Assembly (NCBI RefSeq): GCF_024198175.1
Contig: NZ_JAJVKV010000001.1
Coordinates: forward strand, 1,922,001 to 1,986,000
Origin: Pyxidicoccus xibeiensis
Lineage (GTDB): Bacteria > Myxococcota > Myxococcia > Myxococcales > Myxococcaceae
Direction: 5' to 3'
DNA: 64,000 nucleotides
The notes beneath the pieces are model-generated. The model did no database searches and was not told where the DNA came from. It saw nothing but the letters and a program-made list of their open reading frames with translations. A program made the translations under genes and the position numbers. Within the stretch, counting starts at the first letter, position 1; the number at the start of each line of letters is the position of its first letter. Below are positions 51,979 to 60,257 of this stretch, one piece after another.

Positions 51979-54009
51979 ATGGGTGGCGGCAGGACGCTCC
52001 TGTTCCTCGAGGACGACAAGGACTTGCAGTCGCTGGTGTGCACCTTCCTGCGGGAGAAGGGCTACCGCGTGGAGCCGGCGCGCACCGCGCAGGAGGCGCT
52101 GGGGTTGCTGTCGCGCACGCCGGTGGACGCGGCGATTGTGGACGGCCTGCTGCCGGGGCTGACGGGGGCGGACTTCATCCGCGAGCTGCGCAAGACGCAG
52201 CCGGAGCTGCCGGTGCTGTTCGCCTCGGCGTTCTGGAAGGACCTGAAGAGCCACGAGCTGCTGACGCGGCAGCTGGGGGTGGCGCGCATCATCCACAAGC
52301 CGTACCGGCCGGAGGAGCTGCTGGTCTGGGTGGACCAGCTGTTCACCCGGGTGACTCCGCCGCCGCCTCCGCCGGAGGCGCTGGAGGAGGCGGAGGTGGT
52401 GGGCGACGACCTGGCCGCGAGCCTGGCCGCGCTGAATGCGGAGTACGGCGCGCGGCTGAAGGACAAGGTGGCCGGGCTGGAGGCGCTGCTGGGGCGGCTG
52501 CGCGCGGGGGAGGGCGGGGCGCTGGAGGAGGCGTACACCGTCGTGCACAAGCTGCACGGGACGGCGGGGAGCTACGGCTTCGCGGAGGTGAGCCAGGCGG
52601 CGGGGCGGCTGGAGTTGGTGCTGAAGCCGGCGAAGGACGGGGGCGGGGCGGTGGACTTCGCGGCGGCGGACGTGGCGTTCCGCGAGCTGGCGGCGCTGGT
52701 GTCCGTGCCGGTGAAGCCGGCGCCCGTGGTGGCGGGACCCGCGCCGGTGCTGCCAGCGGAGGGTGTGCTGCTGGTGGTGGACGAGGACGCGGCGGTGCGG
52801 GCGGACGCGGAGCGGCTGGGCAAGGCGCACGTGGTGCGGGTGCTGACGGCGCGCACGGCGGACGAGGCGCGCGCGGTGGCTCGGCGGCAGTGGGTGGATG
52901 GGGTGCTCATCCACATGCACCTGGACGGTCCGCTGGGCGGAATCAATGCGGCGCATGCGCTGCGCGCGGAGGAGGGGCTGTCGCAGCTGCCGCTGGCGTT
53001 CACGGGTGCGGGGGACGTGCTGGAGGACCGGGTGGCGGCGGCGCACGCGGGAGCGTCGCTATTCCTGCCGCGGCCGTTCACCTCGCAGGACTTCACGGCG
53101 GCGGCCGAGCGGATGATGGCGGCGCGACGGCCGGAGCGCTCGCGGGTGCTGGTGGTGGACGACGACCCCGAGGCGATTACGGCGCTGACGCATGCGCTGG
53201 CGAGTGACCACATCGAAGTGACTGGGCTCGGGGATGCGCACGGGTTGATGGAGGCGCTGGCGCAGCACCGGCCGGACTTGTTGCTGCTGGACGTGCAGAT
53301 GCCGGGGCCGAGCGGGTTTGATTTGTGCCGGATTCTGCGGTCGACGCCGGAGTGGCAGGAGCTGCCGGTGCTGCTGATTACGGCGCACCTGGGGCTGGAG
53401 TTCCGGCTGGCGGCGTTCCAGGCGGGAGCGGACGACTACATCTCCAAGCCGGTGCTGCGCGAGGAGCTGCGGGCCCGTGTGCAGGCGCGGCTGGAGCGCT
53501 CGAGGCTGTCGCGGGAGCGGGCCGAGCGGGACGTGCTGACGGGGCTGCTGTTGCGCCGGCCGTTCATCGACGGAGTGAGGGCGAGGCTGGCGGAGGCGCA
53601 GCGGTCGGGGCGGCCGATGGCGCTGTGCTTCCTGGACGTGGACCACTTCAAGCAGGTGAACGACAAGTACGGGCACCTGTCCGGGGACAGGGTGCTGACA
53701 CGGCTGGGACGGTTGTTGGGGGCACGGTTCCGGCGCGAGGACGTGCGCGGACGGTGGGGCGGGGAGGAGTTCGTGGTGGCGCTGCTGGGCGAGACGGCGG
53801 CGAGCGCGAAGGAGATTCTCTCGCGCACGGCGGCGGAGCTGTCGGGGATGACGTTCGAAGGTGATGCGGGCGAGTCGTTCCGGATTACCTTCAGCGCGGG
53901 CATCTCCGTGACGCCGGGAGACGGTGCCTCCGTGGAGGAGTTGTTGAAGACCGCGGATGCCCGGCTGTACCGGGCGAAGGCGAACGGGCGGAACCGGATT
54001 GAGACGTGA
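51979..54009 (+). CDS. REC-HPt-REC-REC-GGDEF diguanylate cyclase
   Basis: The 676-residue protein starts at ATG 51979, immediately after the previous stop, with GGAGAGAAAGG upstream. REC1 (about 5-120) has FLEDDKDLQ and acceptor Asp in AAIVDGLLPG. An HPt domain (about 150-235) has the acceptor His in VVHKLHGTAGSYGF. REC2 (about 255-370) has VVDEDAAVRADAE but its acceptor position reads VLIHMHLDG (His instead of Asp), so it is probably not phosphorylated. REC3 (about 385-505) is intact (VVDDDPEAITA; LLLLDVQMPGPSG; DDYISKPV). GGDEF (about 515-676) has GGEEF at about residue 594 and RFIDGVRAR-type start; the upstream I-site R-x-x-D may be present but I could not confirm it. It likely makes c-di-GMP under phosphorelay control. 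Confidence 0.93.
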   Translation: MGGGRTLLFLEDDKDLQSLVCTFLREKGYRVEPARTAQEALGLLSRTPVDAAIVDGLLPGLTGADFIRELRKTQPELPVLFASAFWKDLKSHELLTRQLGVARIIHKPYRPEELLVWVDQLFTRVTPPPPPPEALEEAEVVGDDLAASLAALNAEYGARLKDKVAGLEALLGRLRAGEGGALEEAYTVVHKLHGTAGSYGFAEVSQAAGRLELVLKPAKDGGGAVDFAAADVAFRELAALVSVPVKPAPVVAGPAPVLPAEGVLLVVDEDAAVRADAERLGKAHVVRVLTARTADEARAVARRQWVDGVLIHMHLDGPLGGINAAHALRAEEGLSQLPLAFTGAGDVLEDRVAAAHAGASLFLPRPFTSQDFTAAAERMMAARRPERSRVLVVDDDPEAITALTHALASDHIEVTGLGDAHGLMEALAQHRPDLLLLDVQMPGPSGFDLCRILRSTPEWQELPVLLITAHLGLEFRLAAFQAGADDYISKPVLREELRARVQARLERSRLSRERAERDVLTGLLLRRPFIDGVRARLAEAQRSGRPMALCFLDVDHFKQVNDKYGHLSGDRVLTRLGRLLGARFRREDVRGRWGGEEFVVALLGETAASAKEILSRTAAELSGMTFEGDAGESFRITFSAGISVTPGDGASVEELLKTADARLYRAKANGRNRIET

Positions 54010-54029
54010 GATAGCGTCTTTTCAACGCA

Positions 54030-57000
54030 TCACGAACTTTCGAGTCGCTTGAGTGCCTCAATGCGCTCCCGAACTTCTGAGGGAAGCGGGCGATCGAGGG
54101 CAGTATGGAGGTGCTCCAGATGTCCCAATATGACTCCAGCGTTTCCCTCAAAGGAACTTGGAAAGCGGAGAAAAAATGGCCAGAGCCTGTCGATGGCTTC
54201 GCTAACTGAAAGAAGAGCACTTTCATGTCGGTCCAGGTCGCTCAGTCTGGACCCCAGGTTGTTGAGACTGTAGGCGAGGTCGGGTTGGAATTTGTCGGAG
54301 TTGCGCGACGCGAGACTCCGGTAGAGTGTCACGGCTTCCTCGGCCGCCTCCAGCGCCTCCTCCCACTGACCCAAATCACCAAGAGTGCTGCCCAAGTTAT
54401 CAAGACTTCCGGCAAGGTCAGGCTGGAATGCGTCGGGATTGCGTGCCACGAGACTCCGGTAGAGTGTCACGGCTTCCTCGGCTGCCTTCAATGCTTCCTG
54501 ACTCTGGCCCAAGTCGCTCAGCCTGGACCCTAGATTGTCGAGACTCATGGCGAGGTCGGGCTGGAATGCGTCAGGATTGCGTTCCGCGAGACCCCGGTAG
54601 AGTGTCACAGCTTCATTGACCGCCTTCAATGCTTCCTGACCCCGGCCCACCTCGCTCAGCCTGGATCCTAGGTTGTAAAGACTCATGGCGAGGTCGGGCT
54701 GGAATGCGTCAGGATTGCGTTCCACCAGATCCCGGCGGAGCTGGACGGCTGCCTCGGCCGCCTTCAGCGCCTCCTTCTGCCAGCCCAAGTCACTCAGCCT
54801 GCAGCCCAAGTTGTTGAGGCTAAGAGCGAAGTTGGGCAAGAATGCGTCGGGATTGCGCGCCGCGAGGCCCCGGTAGAGTGTCACGGCTTCCTCGGCGGCC
54901 TTCAGCGCTTCCTCCCGCCAGCCCAGATCACTCAGCATGTTGCCTAGATTGTTTAGGCTGAGGGCAAGGTTGGGCTGGAAGGCGTCGGGGTTACATGCTG
55001 CAAGGCTCCGGTTGAGTTGCACGGCCTCTTCGGTCGCCTTCAGCGCCTCTGCTCTCCGGCCCAGTTCGCTGAGTTTGTTTCCAAGGTTGTTGAGACTGCG
55101 GGCGAGGTTCGGTTGGAATGCGTCGGGATTACGCGCCGCGAGGCCCCGGTAGAGTGTCACGGCTTCCTCGGCGGCCTTCAGCGCTTCCTCCCGCCGGCCC
55201 AGGTTGCTTAGTCTGATGCCCAGGTCGCTGAGACTCATGGCGAGGTCGGGCTGGAATGCGTCGGGGTTGCGTGACGTGAGACCCCGATTGAGTTGCACGG
55301 CCTCTTCGGTCGCCTTCAACGCCTCTGCTCTCCGGCCCAGGTCGCTGAGCTTGTTTCCCAAGTTGATGAGACTCATGGCGAGGTCGGGCTGGAATGCGTC
55401 GGGGTTGCGTGACGCGAGACTTCGGTAGATTGTCATGGATTCCTCACCCGCCTTCAGTGCCTCCTCACGTTGGCCCATGTCGCTTAGTAAGGGACCCAGA
55501 TTGTTGAGGCTTCCGGCAAGGTGGAACTGGAACTCATTGGGGTTGCACGCTGCAAGGTCGCGACAAAGCTGCGCAGCTTCCTCAGCTGCCTTTAGAGCGT
55601 CATCCCGCCGGCCCAGTACACTCAGCCTGGGGCCTAAGTTAATGAGACATCGAGCTAAGTCGAGTTGGAAGGAATTGGGAGCCTGTGACTCAAGTTGTCG
55701 ATAGAGTTTGACTGCTTCCTGGGTTGCCTTCAGTGCCGCGTCATGTCGTCCAAGTGCGCCTAATCTGATTCCCCAGTTGTCAAGAAGACTTGCTCGGACT
55801 GCGGATGCTGCATTGCTTTCAAGAGCTGGATGGGCCTGTAGAAGCATGCGAGTCGTCCATTCAGCAACCCGGTCCAGAGATACTGTGGGAAAGGGAATGC
55901 CAACGGCGTCAAGTTGGCGAGCTCGTTCGACGGTGCCCGCTGATTCAAGTCTGTCCGCCAGAATGTCACCCATCACGGAGAATGCGGTGTGCTGTCCAAC
56001 AGACTTTGCAGCCTCCAGTGCGAGGGCCGCTCGCTCGTCGAGCAGTTCGCCCGCGAGGAGTCGTTCAATCCAAGGTCGAATCACCACAGGTTGCACCGCA
56101 GATACTCGCCCCAGCACTCTCAGGCCGTTTCCGACAGTCTGCCGCTGGTTGACTGGTGGAAAGACCCGGTCAATCCAATCGGAAGGGACGCAATCTCCAG
56201 ACGAGGGGTTTGCGGAGGCGACACGCAGTACCATCCCTTCGCCGAGAAGATCCGGCTCTAGCGGAGGTAGGAAGAGGGCAGGGCCTCGCGCATTGAGTTC
56301 GTATACCCAGTTGAGCAATTGCAATATGGCATCGTCTTCCTTAGAAGCTGTATGTCCTAGAAGGCTGCCGACAACGCTTTTCGCCTCTTCCTTGCTTGGG
56401 AACCCACCTCGGAGCGTGGCGGCGGCGACTATCTGACGGGCCAGTGCCCGTTGCACCGCAAGCTGGGAGCGGGCCTGACCGGCGTTCACTTCCCAGAAGC
56501 GTTCCTCATGGTCGAGGATGACATCCATGAGTGTATTCGGCTCGAAGGCCAGTCCCTCTACCGCCGCGAGTGCGGCCATATGCACATAGAGCACGCGCTG
56601 GAAGTGCTCATCGCCGAGGACCTCTTCCACAGGACGCTGCATGTGGGGCTTCTTCAACTTTTCGGCGAACCTCTTCGCTGCTTCATGGAAAACCTGCATG
56701 CGATCGGTCAGGGAGTCCGAGAGTGACGGCAGTTTGCGGGCAGGCATTGAATCGAGCCATACCGCAAGTGCTGAGTCTTCTTTGCGGAGTGACTTCCACC
56801 AGTCGCCGTCATTCCGTGCAAGCAGCAGTAGTCGAATCCGGCGAGATCTTGGTGCATCGGGCTGCTGCGAGTACTGGTAAAGACGCAAGAGCATCTTGTG
56901 AAGCTTGGGCTGGCTCTCCGCATAATCGACCACCACCAGTAACGGCTGTCCCAGTGACCACAGCCGGTCGAGCCAATCCTGAGATTCGTTCTCGGACGCC

Positions 57001-58322
57001 CCCTTGGCCAGAAAGCCAGCAGCCCATCTCATTTGTCTGCGCCGGGCTGTCCACTCAATCGCAAGGCGCGTCTTGCCTGCCCCTCCCTCGGCATGGAGCA
57101 TTTGCACCGAGACAGCCGGGCCTTCGTCACACCACTGTTCGAGCTCCGTCAAGAGCCTTTCTCGTCCGTGGAATGGCACGACCTCATGACGTGCGTTGAG
57201 AAGCGCTGAAGGAGCTGCCTTCGCGGGAGGTTCTCCAGCACTCCCCGTCGTCAGGAGATCATCAACCCCGGGCACCGTCTCCGCGTCGATGTGCTCGCGG
57301 AGGAACGCCATCAGGCACTCGGCGGAGGCCCTGGCCGCGTACTCCTTGAAGTGGTCATCGCGCCCGTGATTGGCGAAGTCCATCACGCCCTTCATCACGA
57401 TTGCGTCGAGCTTCAGATGCACCTGCGCCTGAGCCAGCGCGCCGATGGCTGCGGCCTCCAGCTCCAGGCCTAGCGTCTTGCGCATGTGCTCGGTGACGGT
57501 GTTCCAGTAGGTCACGTCCTCGATGACCTGACTGCCGCTTCCCATGGGATCGAAATGCACGCGGAAGGGAAGCAGCTGCCCCTTAGGAGAGAGGTCGGGA
57601 AGGCGCCCCTTGTTCCGGAACAGGACGCTTTCGACCCGCTCGCGTCCCTTGTCGGTCAGCTTGGTGCCTGGCGCTTGCAGGCTGCCGGACTCGATGAGCC
57701 CGTCGATGACCTTCTCCCACTGTGGGCAGAACTGCTCGAACTCTGGATGCGTCCATGGAGCCGTGACGCCCTCATGGAGCTTCAGCAGGGCCCAGTTCTC
57801 CTGCCATTCGTAGGGGACCGGACGCTCCTTCCACCAAGCTTCGTTCTTGAAGCGCGTGACGAAGTCGAAGCGCTTGAGATCCTCCTTCCAGTCGTAACGC
57901 AGGTTGTAGGTCGTGAGATCCTGTTGCACGCCCTTGGGCGTCCGCTTGCCCGTGTCATGGAAGAACAGCCTGTCGGGCGCGATGACATCACCGAGGTTCG
58001 TCTTCCCGGGGCGGCCCGCGCAGACGCCACACATCGCCACGCACCGCGGGCGATACTCCTCGACGAGGGGCAGTAGCGCTGTGGTCGCCTCCATCGCCCC
58101 CAGGCCGCCCGACACTGCCAGCGCTACGCGTATGGGGCGTCCGCCTCTGCTTCCGTGGAACGGTCGGAAGGCCACCCGGAGGCCGTTCGGGCGTCGCTCC
58201 TCCTCCCATTGGCTTCCTTCGACGGCACCTGCATCCACCTTACGCGCCGCCTCGTACTCCAGCGGTATTGCGGTGAGGATGACCACGTCGACGCTGCGCG
58301 AGCGTCCCCCAGGAGTGGACAT
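54030..58322 (-). CDS. PNP-like / STAND NTPase / TPR protein, NLR-type immune receptor candidate
   Basis: The 1430-residue protein starts at ATG 58322 (no strong ribosome-binding site). Residues ~10-345 are a nucleoside-phosphorylase/MTA-nucleosidase-type domain with VVILTAIPLEYEAARKV, VALAVSGGLGAMEATTALL, MCGVCAGRPG-type phosphate/ribose loop, an ELEAAAIG active-site Glu near 289 and VMDFANHG Asp near 315, plus a ~110-residue insert. A STAND/NB-ARC-like ATPase follows (Walker A HAEGGAGKTRLA near 412; VVVDYAE Walker B near 464; LLLLARNDGDW as sensor). A helical winged region continues to about 830. The rest is twelve 46-residue TPR units. Such PNP-STAND-repeat proteins are a known group of bacterial and fungal NLR-like immune proteins, and related PNP domains in phage defence cleave ATP. 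The trigger would be sensed by the TPRs. Assignment to a named system is not possible here. Confidence 0.88.
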   Translation of the reverse strand: MSTPGGRSRSVDVVILTAIPLEYEAARKVDAGAVEGSQWEEERRPNGLRVAFRPFHGSRGGRPIRVALAVSGGLGAMEATTALLPLVEEYRPRCVAMCGVCAGRPGKTNLGDVIAPDRLFFHDTGKRTPKGVQQDLTTYNLRYDWKEDLKRFDFVTRFKNEAWWKERPVPYEWQENWALLKLHEGVTAPWTHPEFEQFCPQWEKVIDGLIESGSLQAPGTKLTDKGRERVESVLFRNKGRLPDLSPKGQLLPFRVHFDPMGSGSQVIEDVTYWNTVTEHMRKTLGLELEAAAIGALAQAQVHLKLDAIVMKGVMDFANHGRDDHFKEYAARASAECLMAFLREHIDAETVPGVDDLLTTGSAGEPPAKAAPSALLNARHEVVPFHGRERLLTELEQWCDEGPAVSVQMLHAEGGAGKTRLAIEWTARRRQMRWAAGFLAKGASENESQDWLDRLWSLGQPLLVVVDYAESQPKLHKMLLRLYQYSQQPDAPRSRRIRLLLLARNDGDWWKSLRKEDSALAVWLDSMPARKLPSLSDSLTDRMQVFHEAAKRFAEKLKKPHMQRPVEEVLGDEHFQRVLYVHMAALAAVEGLAFEPNTLMDVILDHEERFWEVNAGQARSQLAVQRALARQIVAAATLRGGFPSKEEAKSVVGSLLGHTASKEDDAILQLLNWVYELNARGPALFLPPLEPDLLGEGMVLRVASANPSSGDCVPSDWIDRVFPPVNQRQTVGNGLRVLGRVSAVQPVVIRPWIERLLAGELLDERAALALEAAKSVGQHTAFSVMGDILADRLESAGTVERARQLDAVGIPFPTVSLDRVAEWTTRMLLQAHPALESNAASAVRASLLDNWGIRLGALGRHDAALKATQEAVKLYRQLESQAPNSFQLDLARCLINLGPRLSVLGRRDDALKAAEEAAQLCRDLAACNPNEFQFHLAGSLNNLGPLLSDMGQREEALKAGEESMTIYRSLASRNPDAFQPDLAMSLINLGNKLSDLGRRAEALKATEEAVQLNRGLTSRNPDAFQPDLAMSLSDLGIRLSNLGRREEALKAAEEAVTLYRGLAARNPDAFQPNLARSLNNLGNKLSELGRRAEALKATEEAVQLNRSLAACNPDAFQPNLALSLNNLGNMLSDLGWREEALKAAEEAVTLYRGLAARNPDAFLPNFALSLNNLGCRLSDLGWQKEALKAAEAAVQLRRDLVERNPDAFQPDLAMSLYNLGSRLSEVGRGQEALKAVNEAVTLYRGLAERNPDAFQPDLAMSLDNLGSRLSDLGQSQEALKAAEEAVTLYRSLVARNPDAFQPDLAGSLDNLGSTLGDLGQWEEALEAAEEAVTLYRSLASRNSDKFQPDLAYSLNNLGSRLSDLDRHESALLSVSEAIDRLWPFFLRFPSSFEGNAGVILGHLEHLHTALDRPLPSEVRERIEALKRLESS
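54165..55826. repeat. twelve 138-bp TPR units inside the STAND gene
   Basis: The C-terminal part encodes twelve consecutive 46-residue units of the form NPDAFQPDLAMSLxNLG-x-x-LSDLG-x-x-x-EALKAAEEAVTLYR-x-L-x-x-R. Units are close enough that the DNA repeats visibly (GGCTGGAATGCGTC recurs in most units on the plus strand). Alternation of KATEEAVQLNR and KAAEEAVTLYR types in units 4-5 and 6-7 suggests duplication of a two-unit block. Confidence 0.9.
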
Positions 58323-58646
58323 GCCCGCAGTGTACTGGTCGAGCGGAACGCACCTCAACCCGAACGAGGGCCTGCCTCTGCGCCCATCTTCCGGCGGACT
58401 CCCGTCTCCGCCAGGAAACGCTCGGATCGCTCATCCTGACTGCACGGCAGTCGTAGCCACAATTCATCAGGCCCGGCCTGGCTCTTGCTCTGCCCAGTTG
58501 CTCCGCGAGGACGCGGGCAGAGGTGAAGGGGCGAGGGGCGCATGGCGGGAGTGGGCACGGAAGCAGGACCCAGCGGACAGGTCGACACGGAAACAGTCCA
58601 ATGCGAGGGAGTTGACCTCCAGGGTAGGATGCCGCACGCTCCTCCC
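58323..58646. promoter_or_regulatory. divergent intergenic region between STAND and PD-(D/E)XK genes
   Basis: 324 bases separate the two divergent starts and must hold both promoters. No gene is supported here. Local AT-richer patches (for example near 58455-58470, CCACAATTCATCAGG) could be promoter elements, but no -35/-10 pair is convincing. Confidence 0.4.
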
Positions 58647-59588
58647 ATGAAGCACGACTCGCCCAGGGGTGGAGACGACTACCCCCGAGCCCCCTCCCAA
58701 TCGGAGTGGGACGCGATGACTCCCGAGGAGCAGGCCCGGGTGGTTGCCGAGCTACCAGACGAGGTGACGGACGCGGAGCTGTCTCCGCCCGAGGGAGACC
58801 AGCACTTCCTCGGCAAGGTCCGCGCGTTCGACACGCTCAAGGGGCACTTCGGCCGCGAGGGCCGGCGCGTCTACCTGGCTTGCGAGCTGCCCGTCTACTA
58901 CCCGGCCGAGCGTCGCTTTGCGCCTGACCTGTTGGCCGTGGTGGATGCCGAGCCGCGTGAGCGGGGTAAGTGGGTGGTGAGTGCCGAGGGCAAGGGCCTG
59001 GACTTCGTGCTCGAGGTCCACGTGGGAGGCGACCGCAAGAAGGACGCGGTTCGGAACGTGGAGCGCTACTGCCGTCTCGGCATCCCCGAGTACTTCATCT
59101 ACGACGCGAAGAAGCAGGAGCTGTGGGGCTACCGGCTGGCGAAGACGAGAGAGCGGAAGTACGTCCTCATCAAGCCCGTGAAGGGGCGGCTCGTCTCGAG
59201 GCGGCTCGGGCTGGCGGTGCAGGTGGACGACGGCCGGCTGCGCTTCTTCGAAAATGACAACCCGCTGCCGGAGTCCGGAGAGCTCATCGACCGGCTCCAG
59301 GAACTGACGGGGAAGCTCCAGCGTCGCGTGAAGGGCAGGGCACGCCGTTTGAAAAAGGAGACCCGGCTCCGCGAAGAGACTGAGCAACGACTCGCGGAGG
59401 AGACCCGAATCCGCGAAAAGATCGAGCGGCGGCTCGCGGAAGAAACCCGGCTCCGCGCAGAGGAGACCCGGCTCCGCGCAGAAGAGACCCGGCTTCGCAC
59501 AGAAGAGACCCGGCTTCGCACGGAGGCACAGCAGCAGCTCAAGAAGCTCCAGGCCGAACTGGCACGGCTCAAGGGGCGCGGATCCTGA
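58647..59588 (+). CDS. Uma2-like PD-(D/E)XK nuclease-fold protein with coiled-coil tail
   Basis: The 313-residue protein starts at ATG 58647 (ATG 58629 or 58542 in frame are alternatives). The Uma2/DUF820-type core covers about residues 25-215: FAPDLLAVVDAEPRERGKWVVSAEG, DFVLEVHVGGDRKKDAVRNVERYCRLGIPEYFIYD and LWGYRLAKTRERKYVLIKPVKG. The PD and the E-V-H position, where other family members have E-V-x-S, fit the PD-(D/E)XK active site, but His replaces the usual Lys/Ser. The C-terminal ~95 residues form a charged coiled coil with TRLR-x-EE heptads. It is next to, and divergent from, the STAND receptor and may be a partner effector or an unrelated Uma2 protein. Confidence 0.82.
   Translation: MKHDSPRGGDDYPRAPSQSEWDAMTPEEQARVVAELPDEVTDAELSPPEGDQHFLGKVRAFDTLKGHFGREGRRVYLACELPVYYPAERRFAPDLLAVVDAEPRERGKWVVSAEGKGLDFVLEVHVGGDRKKDAVRNVERYCRLGIPEYFIYDAKKQELWGYRLAKTRERKYVLIKPVKGRLVSRRLGLAVQVDDGRLRFFENDNPLPESGELIDRLQELTGKLQRRVKGRARRLKKETRLREETEQRLAEETRIREKIERRLAEETRLRAEETRLRAEETRLRTEETRLRTEAQQQLKKLQAELARLKGRGS
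59445..59528. repeat. four 21-bp repeats encoding TRLRAEE heptads
   Basis: Units beginning at 59445, 59466, 59487 and 59508, each 21 bases and nearly identical, encode TRLRAEE or TRLRTEE. They extend the coiled coil of the Uma2-like protein and are prone to slippage-driven length change. Confidence 0.9.
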
Positions 59589-59708
59589 CTCCACCTGCCA
59601 CGGACGTCCCCCGTGCTGAAGCCATGATGCAGACCTGAGCCCACCGTGCGGCCCGCCTGTCACGACCTGGGGAGCATGGACCCGTCCCGATGACGCAGGT
59701 CCCTCCGG

Positions 59709-60155
59709 ATGAAGACCGCGCTCCGCCGTGCCCTGCTCTGTGTCCTCTCCCTGCTCACCCTGCCCGCGCTGGCCGATGACGGGTTCGGCGTCATCCGAGG
59801 CCATGTCATCGACAGCCATGGCTGGGGACTCGTCGGGGGCATGCTCGTCACCCTCACCGCGCCCAGCCTTCAGGGCGAAGTCGTCGTCGTCACCGACGAG
59901 AACGGCTTCTACTGGGCGCCCCAGCTCCCCCCGGGCGTCTACCAGCTCGACTATGAAATCGAGGGCCTGAGTCCCTATCGGGTCGAGGACGTCCGCGTGT
60001 GGCTCAACCACACCCGGCTGGTGAACGTGGTGCTCCCCTGGGAACACGTGTACCGGGGAGGCCCCCCTCGCTTCGGGAGCGTCCACTGCGGCATGCGCCA
60101 GAGCAGCGCCAGCAGGCCGCCCCCCCCGAAGAACCGCGGCTACGGCTCGGAATGA
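59709..60155 (+). CDS. secreted carboxypeptidase-regulatory-like domain protein
   Basis: The 148-residue protein starts at ATG 59709 with a signal peptide (LLCVLSLLTLPALADD). The mature part is a single CarboxypepD_reg/transthyretin-like beta-sandwich: VIRGHVIDSHGWGLVGGMLVTLT, VVVTDENGFYWAPQLPPGVYQLDYEIEG. The tail is Pro/Ser-rich. Such domains form extracellular adhesive or structural modules; here it is a stand-alone small secreted protein. No partner is obvious. Confidence 0.82.
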   Translation: MKTALRRALLCVLSLLTLPALADDGFGVIRGHVIDSHGWGLVGGMLVTLTAPSLQGEVVVVTDENGFYWAPQLPPGVYQLDYEIEGLSPYRVEDVRVWLNHTRLVNVVLPWEHVYRGGPPRFGSVHCGMRQSSASRPPPPKNRGYGSE

Positions 60156-60257
60156 CGCTCCACCGGGGCCGCACGGACCCACGCCCTGTAAATCCCACCC
60201 AGCCGGCGCGTCCCAATCCCATACGACTGCCCGAGCGTGGTTTGCGGACACGCTGAA

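Noticed and set aside
54165..55826. Regular DNA repeats reminiscent of a CRISPR array
   Set aside because: The period is 138 bases, the repeats are imperfect, in frame, and encode TPRs; no short repeat/spacer structure and no cas genes.
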